From: Coprinopsis marcescibilis
Taxonomy: Eukaryota; Basidiomycota; Agaricomycetes; Agaricales; Psathyrellaceae
Direction of reading: 5' to 3'
Assembly (NCBI GenBank): GCA_004369085.1
Contig: ML210147.1
Coordinates: 1,116,001 to 1,180,000 of the forward strand
DNA: 64,000 bases
Numbering within the stretch: the stretch's first letter is position 1; each line of letters opens with the position of its first letter. Below, piece after piece: positions 33,573 through 44,623 of this stretch. The translations under genes and the position numbers were made by a program. The notes under the pieces were generated by a model. That model ran no database searches. It had not been told where the DNA came from and saw nothing but the letters and a program-made list of their open reading frames with translations.

Positions 33573-34651
33573 CCTTGCTTTACACCGTCACGCTGTGTAA
33601 GTTATACCTACCGCTAATATATTTATCTCACAATAGAATAAACATCTGGATAATGTGCCACTATCAACGTTCGTGGCTCAAGAATGGCGGACCCTGCATT
33701 GCTTCTCCGCCACCGACTTCCCACTGGCAGTCAAGCTGGGTCTTGGTGATGACGTTGCAAAGCAAAGGTATTTGGAATCCAAGTTCTCGTGGCTGTATAT
33801 CCGAGGGCCTGCAAAACTGCGGGTACTTTATTTCCAAAGTGAAAGTTCTGCTCCATTCCAAGGACTCGTACATCCGAAGAACTCGAACCCGGGCAATCAA
33901 GCTCATCACCACCCATCCCCAGCCAAGCCGTTGTTTGGAGGCCCAACCATTAACTCCCAAAACGTCGAACTCTTGATTCGGATGCAAGGGGTTTAATGGG
34001 TTTCTGCTCGAATGGAACCATGCTGACGACGGTCACCGCCAGAAGAGTTTTACGCTTTCATGGGTGAAGCCCAATGATATCTTAGCTGGGTGCTGAAGAA
34101 TTCCGGTCTTACCTGGATCCAATGGAGTACAGGTAACATGTGTCGTATCTAATTTTGAGTGAATCAAACTGCTTGTCTTCGTAAGAGGCCTATTAGGGCT
34201 TGAAACCCGCTGTCGTTAGTGGGGAATAGAATCCTTCAAGTCACTCAGGGCTGTTCCGGACGTCTAAAGACCGTTAGCACGCCACTACCGGGGGTTCGAA
34301 AAGTGGCTTCCTTGACCAATTCAGTGCTCGACGCTTGTGAATGTATGTACCAGGCTTCAAATTTGGACAGTGGCTGCAATGGACCTTAAACCTATAAGTA
34401 CATAGGCCATGACAGCCCGTGAGAACGTGATCGGCGAGCTGCCATTCGCCAGGGCCAATGGCAGGTTGTATCCGACTCGCTGGTACAGAGGCTAGGCTAC
34501 TTTATTTCTAGGGTTCATATTGGTTGTCCGATTAATCGGTAGTTTGTAGGACACATCTTTTCTAAGAATCTGGGGCGCATATAAGAGGACCAGAAGCTGA
34601 CAACCCACCGTTATCTCTCTTATCACCACCACCATTATCCATACCACCAGC
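33573..34651. other. Intergenic, no supported gene
   Basis: Between bL27m and the glutamine-synthetase-like gene. Overlapping frames near 33655-33990 on both strands lack an ATG in the best frame and any domain. No RNA gene recognised. Confidence 0.45.
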
Positions 34652-36996
34652 ATGAGCCCAACCCCCAACGCGCCCAAGACTCTGCAAGACCTCCAAGACT
34701 TGTTGAAGGACGACATCAAAGTCAAGGTCGCAGGTTAATTATCGCGTTTTATCTCGGTTTTGGAGCTTTGTCGGCTCATTACATCGGCCTTCTATCTTTT
34801 GAACACAGGAATAGACGGTGAGGACATACGCAGCCGTTCTCCATGATTGCGTGCGTACAAGCTCAAATGGGACCACTTGCATGCTTCTAGTCGATGGAGT
34901 CCTAAGAGGAAAGTTTATGGTCAGTTTATTTTATCTTTGTCGTCGTCGTCGGTTGATGACGAAGGTCCCCACCACACTTACAGTCCAAAGACAAGTTCTT
35001 GAGCGCTGTTCGCTCAGATGGCTTCGGATTTTGCAGCGTCATCTTGTGAGGGGCTGTACCTTCCTAAATGGTTGTCTTTTGCTCATAATCGCGTCATGCC
35101 AACCCAACCCAACTCACAATCATGCTCGTTTCGTATTGCTCAGCGGCTGGGACATCCATGACGCAGTATACTCCCGGGAGCTGCTCATCTCTACCAAGGC
35201 CAACGGATACCGAGACATCCTCGCTTCTATAGATTTGTCAACCTTTCGGAGGATCCCCTGGGAAAACAACGTCCCCTTCTTCCTTTTGTCATTCTTCGAT
35301 CCGGACACCAAGAAGCCTATTTCTGCCGATCCCCGTGGCGTTCTCAAGACGACGGCTGAGAAAGCTGAAGCACTGGGGTACAGTCCATATGCCGGTGTGG
35401 AGTATGAGGTCAGGGGTTTCGTTAGCTTGCAGTTTGATTACAGGCGATTAACATGTCTTTTGCAGTACTTCAATTTCAAAGGTTTGTGCAGTTGTTGCTT
35501 CTCTGAATTACTGATAGCCAACAAGGCGGATAACCCAGAGACGGCGAACAGCGTATCCGACAAAAGATTCGATGGCTTGTCCCCTCTCACACCAGGAAGT
35601 GAGTACCAATCAGCAGTTCACGAGAAATATCCTCCAACCACCCGACTACTTTGTATCACAGTGCATGGCTACTCCGTTCTTCGAACCCAAATCCACAACC
35701 AGTACTTCCACGACCTATTCGATCGCAGCGTCGATTTTGGTATCGAGGTTGAAGGACATCGTATGTTTCTCAGCTTCCAATCATGTGTTGCCATTTACGC
35801 ATATTTCTCTCCTCGTGCAGACACCGAAACGGGACCGGGTGTTCTTGAAACTGCGCTGGCGTATACATCTGCGTTGAGGATGGCAGACAATGCTATTCTA
35901 TTCAAGTACCTCGCCAAGAGCGTTGGAATGACGCATGGCGTTATCCCTAGTTTCATGGCTAAGCCCTGGGCTAACGTCTGTCTTCTTCACTTTTTATCGA
36001 AGACACCTTTTCTGACGAACGGCATCTCACTTTACAGCTTCCAGGATGCAGCGGGTGAGCATGAAGTTCTCGAAAGAAGGGCAGTGCATTGATGCAGTGT
36101 TCTTGATAGTCATATCCATGTATCTCTGCGGGACAAGCAAGGCAGAAACCTGTTTGCTGTATCCGAAGAGGAACTCACTGCCGGAAGACAAGGGGCTGCA
36201 AACGAAGAAACCAAGTATATCAGTCAGGAGGCAGAATGGTTCCTTGCTGGTATTTTGGATGGACTCGCAGATAGTACGCTATTCGGTACCTTTCAACCCC
36301 ACTTGATCTCACATCGCTTTCTTTGCAGTCATGCCCACAGTGAGTTTCGCCTACTTAGTCTCATACTTCAACGTATGAGACTGATGTACTTCAGCTCGTG
36401 CCTACGATCAATGGCTATAAGCGTCTAGTGGTCGGGGATGCCTTCTGGGCACCCAATGCAACTACGTATGGCTATGATTCCCGTGCAGCCTCGATTCGTG
36501 TCATTTCTCCCCCATCCTGCCCTCTCCCAGCTACTCGATTTGAGGTCCGCGTTCCTGGAGCCGATATGAACCCCTACTTCGCCTTGAGTGCGGTCTTCCT
36601 GCTGGGATTAAGGGGTATCGAGAAGAAGCTGCCCTTGACTGGGCTCCCGATCTCCAAGCTGACACCAGAGGATAAGTTGACCGGCAAGGTATGTGTTTCT
36701 TGATCATAGTAGAGCGAAACGTCTGATGAAGCGCGTTAAAATCGCTGATCAGGTTCAGATGCTACCTCTTACTTTGGAAAAGGCGACCGCCAGAATGATG
36801 CGTCCTGAAAGTATTGCTCGGGAGGTGTTTGGAGATGATTTCGTGGATCATTTCGGCGGAACCAGGGAGCATGAAGTGAGACTCTGGAATGAAGCGGTCA
36901 CGAACTGGGAAGGTATGCACCGAGGACTCGGTTGGACTAAAGGGATACTGATCTCGTTTTTTTCTTCTAGTTGAACGATACTTGGAACTTGTATAG
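34652..36996 (+). CDS. Glutamine synthetase-fold enzyme (type I/FluG-like)
   Basis: An ATP-dependent amide-bond ligase of the glutamine synthetase superfamily; the true substrate may be glutamate or another gamma-glutamyl acceptor. It starts MSPTPNAPKTLQDLQDLLKD at 34652. Spliced family segments: IDVDGVLRGKFMSKDKFLS, GFGFCSVIFGWDIHDA, GVEYEYFNFK, GPGVLETAL, ADNAILFKYLAKSVGM, FMAKPWANLPGCSGHIHVSL (ATP/metal-binding core), VPTINGYKRLVVGDAFWAPN, RFEVRVPGADMNPYFALSAV. It ends ...NWEVERYLELV. Exon 2 is a 9-nt microexon (34809-34817) followed by a 29-nt exon (34891-34919). About a dozen introns. Length about 480 residues fits type I GS-like fungal proteins rather than the shorter eukaryotic type II enzyme. 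Confidence 0.92.
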
Positions 36997-37732
36997 CAGA
37001 GAGGTTGTGCGTTTCGGGTATTCCGCGTATGCCACATATGACATGTGACTAATAAACTACTCTGTACAGTTCAAATTGAAGAAGTGGCTGATACGTAAAC
37101 AATGTAAACCGGTTCAGTGTATAGGTTAAAACGGTTGAGGAGTCCATGTACAACGAAAGACATTTGGGCTGCTGCACACCGCTGGGGAGTCCTGGACGCT
37201 TGTTTGCGTTTTGTCAGACCAAGGGAGGTGGCATTGACTGCCCGTTCTTCGCAAGAAGCACGATACTTTCTGACTCTGATACCACTTCTGATATCCGAGC
37301 AGCCGCAAACTCCTGCGATCCCAGCCCGCACTCCACAGTTACTCGGTGTTAAATGGCCCCCTAGTCATCTTTCACGAAGCAATCCAGCCTAAGAAATATA
37401 AAGGCCATTTATATTCGACCATTTCAACCATTTCATATAGTATACAAGTATAGGAATCAAAACGAAACCCCTGAACCGCAAATGAAGTCGAAAGCCAACA
37501 GAGGTACTAATGTTACAGAAAATAAAAAATCACGAGAAGAGAGAACGATCGACGAACACAAATAAATAACGTTGAGGGATGTGCGCCATGCATATCCAGT
37601 ACCCAACGCACCAGCACAGGAATGGAGAACTGGAATAAATTTTTGAAACGTATCGGTCACTATCCCACCGAATAGAATCCAGTACGACGTACATGAGATG
37701 AACGGGGCATGAATATTTGACCATCGCCGGGC
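36997..37732. other. Convergent 3' flanks
   Basis: The upstream plus-strand gene and the downstream minus-strand gene converge here. No further gene seen. A/T-rich near 37380-37680, fitting polyadenylation regions. Confidence 0.5.
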
Positions 37733-40140
37733 TCATTTGTCGCCCTCGCCCTCGCCCTCGTCCTCGTCCTCATCCATTGCTTCGTCGTCGTCGTCGTGTA
37801 TGATCTTGGGATGGGCCTGGTGAGCTTGATCCCAGATAAATTTCACTTCCTTAGCAGTGGCCGTTACGTCCTCAACATGAAATATCTTCTCAACGTCATC
37901 TATCACCTTCTTAACGTAGACTTTAAGGGGGCACAGGTTAAGCATAGTACATTGAGGTATCATAGAGACAGAGAGAGACAACTCACCACGACGGACGATG
38001 TTCGGTTCAAGTCCATTGTCCGGCTTTTCAGCATCGGGGTAGTCCTCTAAGCCGGACTTGGGGAATACGATCGGATTAAGCTCCACCTGAATTTTGGATG
38101 AATAAGGAACAAGACGTTGAGACTCAGTAGGGATTTGATTAAGCATACCTTTATAAACCGGTTCTCCTGGGTGATATTCTTGGGTTGCGACCAGCCACTG
38201 AGGAAACCTTCACCCGCGGTAGTGACATAAGACACTGCGTACCTGTAGATCTTGTTCAGTCACTGTTTTGCGCAAGCAGTTCACGCACGGGTTTGGACAC
38301 GTACGTAATGTTCTCGCCAGTCTTATAGCCTGTACCTTTCTGATTTGCTTCTGTGATCTCGGTTTCTTTGAGTTTCACAACCTTCTCAATTTTCGCCACA
38401 TTCGTTGCATCAAAAGGAGGCGTAAGAGGAAGGGATCTCTGCCAGGAGAAAACTGGCTCTATTTTAGATGGATAGTACACCAAAGACAGCAAAATACACC
38501 GACCTGATCTGCGCCAAACCTTCGCCAACTCTACAGCAGGCCTTAAGCAAGCTTCCATGTAGGCAGCTTGAGTGCCGTAGTACCCGACCCGGAGATCCTC
38601 AGCTTGTTCTTTAACACTTTCGACGGTTTGGTTTGGCTGTCCCGTCCTATACATATCCAATGTGTCAGCTAAGTGTCAACGATATTCCGAAGTAAATGGC
38701 AATACAAACACTTTCGTGGTCATAGTCTTGTCCTTTAGCCTAGCATATCCAATAGCCCATGCGCTGTATGCGTCTGCGAACCTTCCCTGGTTTGTCAGTA
38801 CTTTAAATACTAAGGCTGGAATAAGCTGTGAACGCTCACCCGGCAGTCACAATTCCTTCTTGAGTGGAAACAAGCACCTCTTTGATTTCATTAAGCCGGA
38901 CTTTTGAAAGCGCTTGAGCGAATCCCTCTTTCTTCCTGTCCTCGCTCTGATCGCCGTTATGGGAGACATATCCGAGGATAAAGGTAGAACGACTGGATGC
39001 ATTCTGTACCATCTTGAGTAGCGATAGCCAAAAATTTCAGCCAGCATCCTTTGCCTAGTATCTGCTCGGATCCACTTACAATCTTATAGTCGTTGTTCCA
39101 AGATCTGGATGCAGCGATATAATTGGCTATACCCATATGAGTACAAATACACTGCGGCGTATCTGTCAACCATCTACTCACACATTGAGTTAGTGCCGAA
39201 GTAATGTTGCGCCAGATATGATCGAAGAGTGAGCACGGTCTGGCGTGTACCAGGTTAGTCAACTCTGAACTTCAAGTTTTGACGTGCTTGGACCAACTCA
39301 CCTTGTCATATGTCAAGAGCCAGGTGGCTATTAATATGTAAAGGTCAAACAACTCTTGAGTGACCGCTCCAATATCTGTCCAGAGGTATTCTTCCAAGTT
39401 TTCAATAGCGGATTTCAGTTCGTAATGATGTGTCGTGAGTTCTGTTGCAGTTACACCATGATTGTCCTTGGGAACAAAGTCCTTGATATGATCGTTGCCG
39501 CCGTATGGAATAAAGGATTGCAGGGTTTCCATATTCGTCTGCATGTATTTGCTGTTTGAGAAAATGGTAAGAATCTGAACGGCGTAGATGCCATAGGAGC
39601 TTACATGGCGGGGATAACTTTGTCCTTGTATCTGGTGAAGGTTTCCAGCCTTCGTAAGGCATCTCCCCTGTCCTCGCTTGCCTTGAGCTTATTTTCAAGA
39701 TCATCTCTGGCACTCTGAATGGCAGAGATAGTTTCTCCCAACATTGATTTGATCTCGTCGAGCTTAGGAACGATAGTCTGGTCGGAAACCCTCCCATTTT
39801 CAATCTTCTGGTCAGTTCCACCAAAGATAGCGTCCACGGCGGGGATAGCCTTCGACAAAAGAGGTCCTAGAGGTGGTAGACGAGCCCTGTTAGTGTACAG
39901 AATGACTCAAACATAAGGGGGCACCTGCCTACTCCGGGGATTGCATTGACGATGGTTGGAAGCAGCTTGGCTGCTTGCGAAATTAGAGAACTCGGCTTGA
40001 ACTGCACAACACGAATGTTGGCGTCAAAAAATGAAACAACCTATAAGGCATTGGCATACCTCAAGCCCAGGCGCAACAGCCTTGAAAAAATTGTCGGCAA
40101 CGCCGCCAAAAAAGCCTGTAACAGAGTCCAAGAACCCCAT
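37733..40140 (-). CDS. Multi-exon protein of unknown function, helical, acidic tail
   Basis: ATG at 40140: MGFLDSVTGFFGGVADNFF, KAVAPGLEFKPSSLISQAAK, LLPTIVNAIPGVG, then ARLPPLGPLLSKAIPAVDAI and a long charged helix (KLDEIKSMLGETISAIQSAR, DDLENKLKASEDRGDALRRL). Later exons include FVPKDNHGVTATELTTHHYE, LWTDIGAVTQELFDLYI, a hydrophilic domain (STFILGYVSHNGDQSEDRKK, LNEIKEVLVSTQEGIVTAG), FADAYSAWAIGYARLKDK, and a C-terminus with KKVIDDVEKIFHVEDVTATA and an Asp/Glu tail. About ten exons, roughly 550 residues. The first 60 residues are glycine-rich and amphipathic, the next 150 predicted helical. I do not recognise the family; splice sites of the middle exons are approximate. Confidence 0.65.
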
Positions 40141-40439
40141 TGCTCAAGAGAGATGCAGATAAAGAGCGATGCTGCTTGAACAGACCATTAGCATGGCCTT
40201 TATAGATTTCTGTTATCGCTGGGTGCCTGGAGAAATGGAGAAATGGAGACCTGGTACAAGGATTCTCTCAGATGACCAGGCCCTGACGGTTAGATTGGCA
40301 TGCAAAATGTAAAGAACAGAGTCTTGATTACTTTCACCCTACCATCTCGAGCCATCCTTCACCATTTCTAACGTAAATGACCTAACAAAAGAATATCTGG
40401 TGCTGGCAGCTGCCATAATATTCACATTCGTATCAAAGG

Positions 40440-40760
40440 AGAGCCAAAATCCTCAAAAGCTCCTGGGAATATCAAAGGCTGGTATGAGTAGGAGTTATGT
40501 TCGGGAAATGCGAGTACCTAGGGGCGATGCGAAAAGATGGTCTAGTAACACCTGATCTCATGGCACCAGTCGACAGCGCAATCAGCGCTTGGCAGTACCC
40601 ACTATGCTATATCCGAAATCTGTTAGTCGAAGTGAAAGCTGGAATTGTTGAAACTTTGACATCGGATTTGGGAGCTCAGTCAAGGCTGTCCAGAGTGATA
40701 TCGCACATTCCGCGGCAAAATCTCACTGAAAAAACCGGGGCCAAACAGGCGAATCCCTGG
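40440..40760 (-). pseudogene. Degenerate copy 1 of an unrecognised duplicated sequence
   Basis: Aligns by eye with 41023-41373 on the same strand. The shared core is ACCTAGGGGCGATG (40517-40530 in plus orientation, 41112-41125 in copy 2), and similarity extends on both sides. Translated on the minus strand it gives fragments such as RIAPRYSHFPNI, matching HIAPRYLHFPTI in copy 2, but stops interrupt the frame. Family unknown. Confidence 0.4.
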
Positions 40761-41022
40761 CCTTGAACCTTGAACTGGAGTCTAAGCACCAGAAGAAGTG
40801 CAAGGGTCTGGGGGCCGGTAGCGGACAAGCACACTCATCCCGCTTCCAGCCACAAGGCGAGTGTGATGAGCTTGAATCGTCCAGATGTTCAGGGGTCAGC
40901 AAAGCATTGGCCATCACCAAAACTCTCACATTACTTCAACGAAACAAAGGCCTAGACGAGAACGCTGCTCGAACATCTTTCACCCTGACTGCCAACGTAA
41001 ATGGCTTAACAGCTGACTTCTT

Positions 41023-41373
41023 TCATGGCGGTGACATGATATCTGCATTGATATCACCGGAGGTATAAATAAGTGGTTCGCCGTGAGCAGGATATATGGT
41101 TGGAAAATGCAGGTACCTAGGGGCGATGTGAACGCCGATACCCTGCCAACTTGAACACTTGATCGCAGTGGCATTTGACAGCGCGCTCAATATGTACCCA
41201 GTGCCCTTGAATTTAGCACAAATGGTCTGATTTGCGCAGCCTGGGTGATGTGCTACAAGGTCAGCGATATGTTCAGGGACATCCCGCGACAATTTCAGAG
41301 AATCTTGGATTTGCAGGGGATTCATGGTTGCTTGAAAATCGCTTGTACTTCGAGCTTTACATTCGTGGTCCAT
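41023..41373 (-). CDS. Unrecognised short open frame, copy 2 of a diverged duplication
   Basis: An uninterrupted minus-strand frame; the first ATG gives MNPLQIQDSLKLSRDVPEHI at 41325, about 100 residues. It contains four cysteines and HHPGCANQTICAKFKGTGYI, ending IYTSGDINADIMSPP. Its similarity to 40440-40760 indicates descent from one sequence. It may be a small gene, an exon of a larger lost gene, or a relic. No domain recognised, no signal peptide. Confidence 0.35.
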   Translation of the reverse strand: MDHECKARSTSDFQATMNPLQIQDSLKLSRDVPEHIADLVAHHPGCANQTICAKFKGTGYILSALSNATAIKCSSWQGIGVHIAPRYLHFPTIYPAHGEPLIYTSGDINADIMSPP

Positions 41374-42554
41374 AGAATTCCACGTTTGGCAGCGTTCCGA
41401 GTCGGAATGGTTTTTGGATCACGGAGAATGAAGCTGCCCCATTTGGTGCTTCTTGAACCTTCTCAGCTTTGCGGGGCTAGTGTTATGTATGGTCCTGAGA
41501 GCTGCAATCGACTCCAAAGATCTGGATAAGAGCTTCGGTCGATCCTAGGAGAAGAGTGGCCACGGAGTGGGTCAACAGCGCTCCTATGCCTGGATGCCGC
41601 CTAACACAGTGAAAGATTTGAATCGCTGCCCGAGCGAGTTCACCTAACATGAGCACCGCATCTCTTCGTGAAGAGATGAACTATTGTCAACGTATCTCCC
41701 TACCCAGACAACTGTTCAGTAACATAAACGACATTGGTCAATCATAGCTAGACAAGGGTCTGCCGCGGATTTGACATTTTCTGCGTGTTATCGGCCCAAA
41801 GGAGGTGAATTGACTGGCCGACCTTGGTATCCAATGGGGAGTCTGTTTCTTCAGGTCAGAGTGTAATGGCAGCCCGAATCCTGTTGCCCCCACTGGTAGC
41901 GCTCCGGTTACAAGTCATGTCTGAAAGACCCTCGACGTGAGCCGTACATGTCCTATGCTCAAGGACCTCTCGCTTGGATCAGGTTAGCTTGCTTCATTTT
42001 CGATCCTTGGTCGAGTCATCTAGTATGCTTGAGCTACAGTGCATTGATCTCCTATGCGTGGCTTCCAGAGCGCTTTCCATTCCAGTCGCGCTGATGATGG
42101 AGGGTTAGGTTATAGTGCTCTGCACAATATCTTGCACGCAAACTTTCCTTTGCTATCATGGATCAGTACTTCGTTTGGATCACCTGTTCGGTTTTCCCGC
42201 CAAAAAGCCCTTGGCGCAGTCTTGGCGCACCCTCTTCCTGACCGTTTTTTATCGCGAAAAATACACAGTCGTTCTTCTCAAGGTGTAGGAATCATGCAAA
42301 GGTTCAAGTTGTGCAAGATATTATGCAAAGCACCGTGACCTCAGCTGCCCCACTTTAGATGACCGTAGCGCTATTGATATGAGACGCACTGGCCCCCGAA
42401 TGTTCGTCGTTTTCAAGGACAGGGCACAACGGTACTAGTTTAGACGCCGGTGGCTGTGAACTCCAGCATGAGGGTGACGCGCGGCGTTGACTCTCTAAAC
42501 GTACCGAGACTTCCACCTCACCGTCCACATTCCTCAACATATCATCTTGAGACC

Positions 42555-43121
42555 ATGCCTATTACTGAACTGGCCATTCTCAGGTTGAACCAGCCCTACC
42601 ATTCGGACCCTCTTCCTAGCCTCCTCGAACTCGTTGTTGCAAGACAATCCTTGTGGCCGAAGTTCGCGGTCATCTACTTGTGCGACCCAAGGGACGATAA
42701 GACGCTCTATATTCTTGCAGGCTGGGACAGTGTCAAAGTACACGAAGAGTGGATTCAGAGTGAGGGGAACCAAGAGCTTCTCACCCTTTTCAAGCCATAC
42801 ATGGTGGAAGTTAGTCTCCGGCACTTCGATATCGACTTCAATCGCATTCCACTCGATGATCACAACTGTACGGCTATCGGCTGGCAGAGCACTAAGGCTG
42901 AGGAGGCAGTATCAGAACTCTTATTGCAGTCGCTTGATGGTGTTATTTGGAAAGGACGAGGGGTTGAAATTGAAGATAATTTGAGGATGCACGAACTCCT
43001 TGTATTTGGTATCCCTTCCTTCGCGGATCTGCCACAGGCTGAACCAAACTTGGCCCAAGAAAGCGCAAATCTCTTGGTACTCAAGCGTCTGCCGGGGTCC
43101 TTTGCAAAGTTTCCTCAATGA
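42555..43121 (+). CDS. Dimeric alpha-beta-barrel (ABM-like) protein
   Basis: Single exon, 188 residues, starting MPITELAILRLNQPYHSDPL. The N-terminal half follows the pattern of antibiotic-biosynthesis-monooxygenase-like ferredoxin folds common in mushroom fungi: strand TELAILRL, helix with LLELVVARQ, KFAVIYLCDPRDDKTLYILAGWDS, HEEWIQSEGNQELLTLFKPY, HFDID. The second half repeats the layout loosely (TAIGWQSTKAEEAVSELLL). Such proteins are cofactor-free oxygenases, stress proteins or of unknown role; no catalytic residue can be assigned. The ATG was chosen because homology-like sequence begins directly after it. Call rests on fold pattern and length, not on a catalytic motif. Confidence 0.65.
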   Translation: MPITELAILRLNQPYHSDPLPSLLELVVARQSLWPKFAVIYLCDPRDDKTLYILAGWDSVKVHEEWIQSEGNQELLTLFKPYMVEVSLRHFDIDFNRIPLDDHNCTAIGWQSTKAEEAVSELLLQSLDGVIWKGRGVEIEDNLRMHELLVFGIPSFADLPQAEPNLAQESANLLVLKRLPGSFAKFPQ

Positions 43122-44623
43122 ACGTAAGGTACGCAGGGTTGTGAAGCTATAGGACCATTGTTGGTTAACCTGATGTCACAACTCTCTCATTAGCGCTCTC
43201 CGGATTGGATACCTCCGTGACAATGTCAATGCGCATACGAAGCACTTATTAGACGAACTCAACGATAGCCAAGCATTCAATCACTTTGGGTGGAGGTGTC
43301 AATTGGAAGAGTTTAGGGCCAGGAAGTGATGCTGCGTATACTACTGCGCTGGAGGGCAGCTTGAGGACCTTATAAACCTGTGTGCACACTGCTTACTGTG
43401 GGTGTTGTCCTTCTCGGACTCGATCACCTTTAGCGACTCATAGAATCTGGCGTCAAGCCTGTTAAATTAACGCGGGTGTTGGCCGGAGCTGTTTAGGCTC
43501 TCAGCGTCCCGTTTTCCGCCTTTCTTTTTGACGTCAGTTCCAGCGTGACATACATTTGCCGCTATCAGTCCCGAGGCCACAATTCAAAGTTCAACTTCCA
43601 GCTCCAAGTTCTAGCTCGGCAGACTCGCCTTCTGATATGTTTACTCTCAAACACTTCACACGTGTTGTCTCTCACTTTCAAGCAGCTTCACGCTACCTTT
43701 TGTTTGTGGTCCTCTACACATCTCATGTCTCTGTAGGTCCAGGGTGTCCACGTCTTCAAGCTTCAATTGACTAATGCCGCCAAAGCAGCCCACAATCCTC
43801 CACTGAGCCGAAGCCAAAATATCGCCCGGACGCTACGATCGCGGTCAAAATTCGAAGAATAATACAAGTAACTGTGTTACTACCACGAAGGACGCTCACT
43901 TGCTCTTCTCGTCAGGTTACCCGGTACACGGGTAGATAACCCCTTGTGTACGAACCCCGACAAGGGAGCCTTTTCGTGGTGAGCCCAATTTGAATGTATA
44001 ATTTAACAGCTTCGGGAACCTCGTGTGTGATAATTCGCAGTCTTGCTATGCTGGAGGACTTAGTACGACTCTGGTCACCAAAGCTGAGCCGTGGCGGGTC
44101 CTAGGGGATTTGCGGCACTGCAAATTTTGCACAGCCCAAGCTTCCTGGTCCTCTGAAATCGCGCATGAGATGAAAATTGTATACATGTGAAACAGAGTAC
44201 TCGGAACTTTCTCAAGTGCATCCTTTTTTGAATGATGGACTACAGTTGAAAGTCAGTACTAGAATAGATACACAGTCCTACTTCCGCAGGCCTAATCCTC
44301 TGAATCCAAATTCGGGATGAATCCAACTCAAGGGACAAGTCGTATTCGAATGCCAACTTCTGCACTGCAATTTCTAAACGGCAGCTGGTGTCCAAGTCGG
44401 AGGAGTCAGTTCTGACACGAATGAGTCATTTTTTGCTGGGTTTGGTCAAGTGAAAGATGTGTCCAGTATACATATATAAGTGATTGATGTTCCCCAGCCA
44501 TCAAACAGCCCCTGGATTTGGCGACATTGGTCGGGTTCGTATCGTGTTTTTAACTTCCACCGTCGTTACCGACGCAACATTCCGTCACCCTCTTCGCCAC
44601 TGTAAACCACGACTACGCCCAGC
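43122..44623. other. Intergenic with a candidate structured element
   Basis: No supported gene. Includes a possible three-way-junction RNA fold at 43882-43980 and the promoter of the F-box gene (ATATATAAG near 44471). Confidence 0.45.
43882..43980 (+). ncRNA. Candidate structured RNA or inverted-repeat element (three-way junction)
   Basis: An outer stem pairs ACCACGAA (43882-43889) with TTCGTGGT (43973-43980). Inside it, one hairpin pairs GTTA+CCCG (43916-43923) with CGGG (43929-43932) and TAAC (43937-43940). A second pairs CCTTGT (43942-43947) with ACAAGG (43960-43965). The strand of transcription, if any, is unknown. Seen: the complementary segments. Inferred: that they form a functional RNA. 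Confidence 0.25.

Larger units (their letters stand above)
40141..42554. other. Gene-poor stretch with a diverged duplication
   Basis: No complete gene supported. It contains two related sequences about 590 bp apart (described separately) and the promoter of the 42555 gene. The remainder, 41530-42550, shows only short frames. Confidence 0.45.

Noticed and set aside
33655..33996. 114-codon plus-strand open frame after bL27m
   Set aside because: It begins with GTG, has no in-frame ATG nearby, no domain, and a competing frame of equal length runs on the other strand.
37733..37795. GCCCTC/GTCCTC tandem repeat
   Set aside because: It is simply the coding sequence for the Asp/Glu tail of the minus-strand gene, not an independent repeat array.
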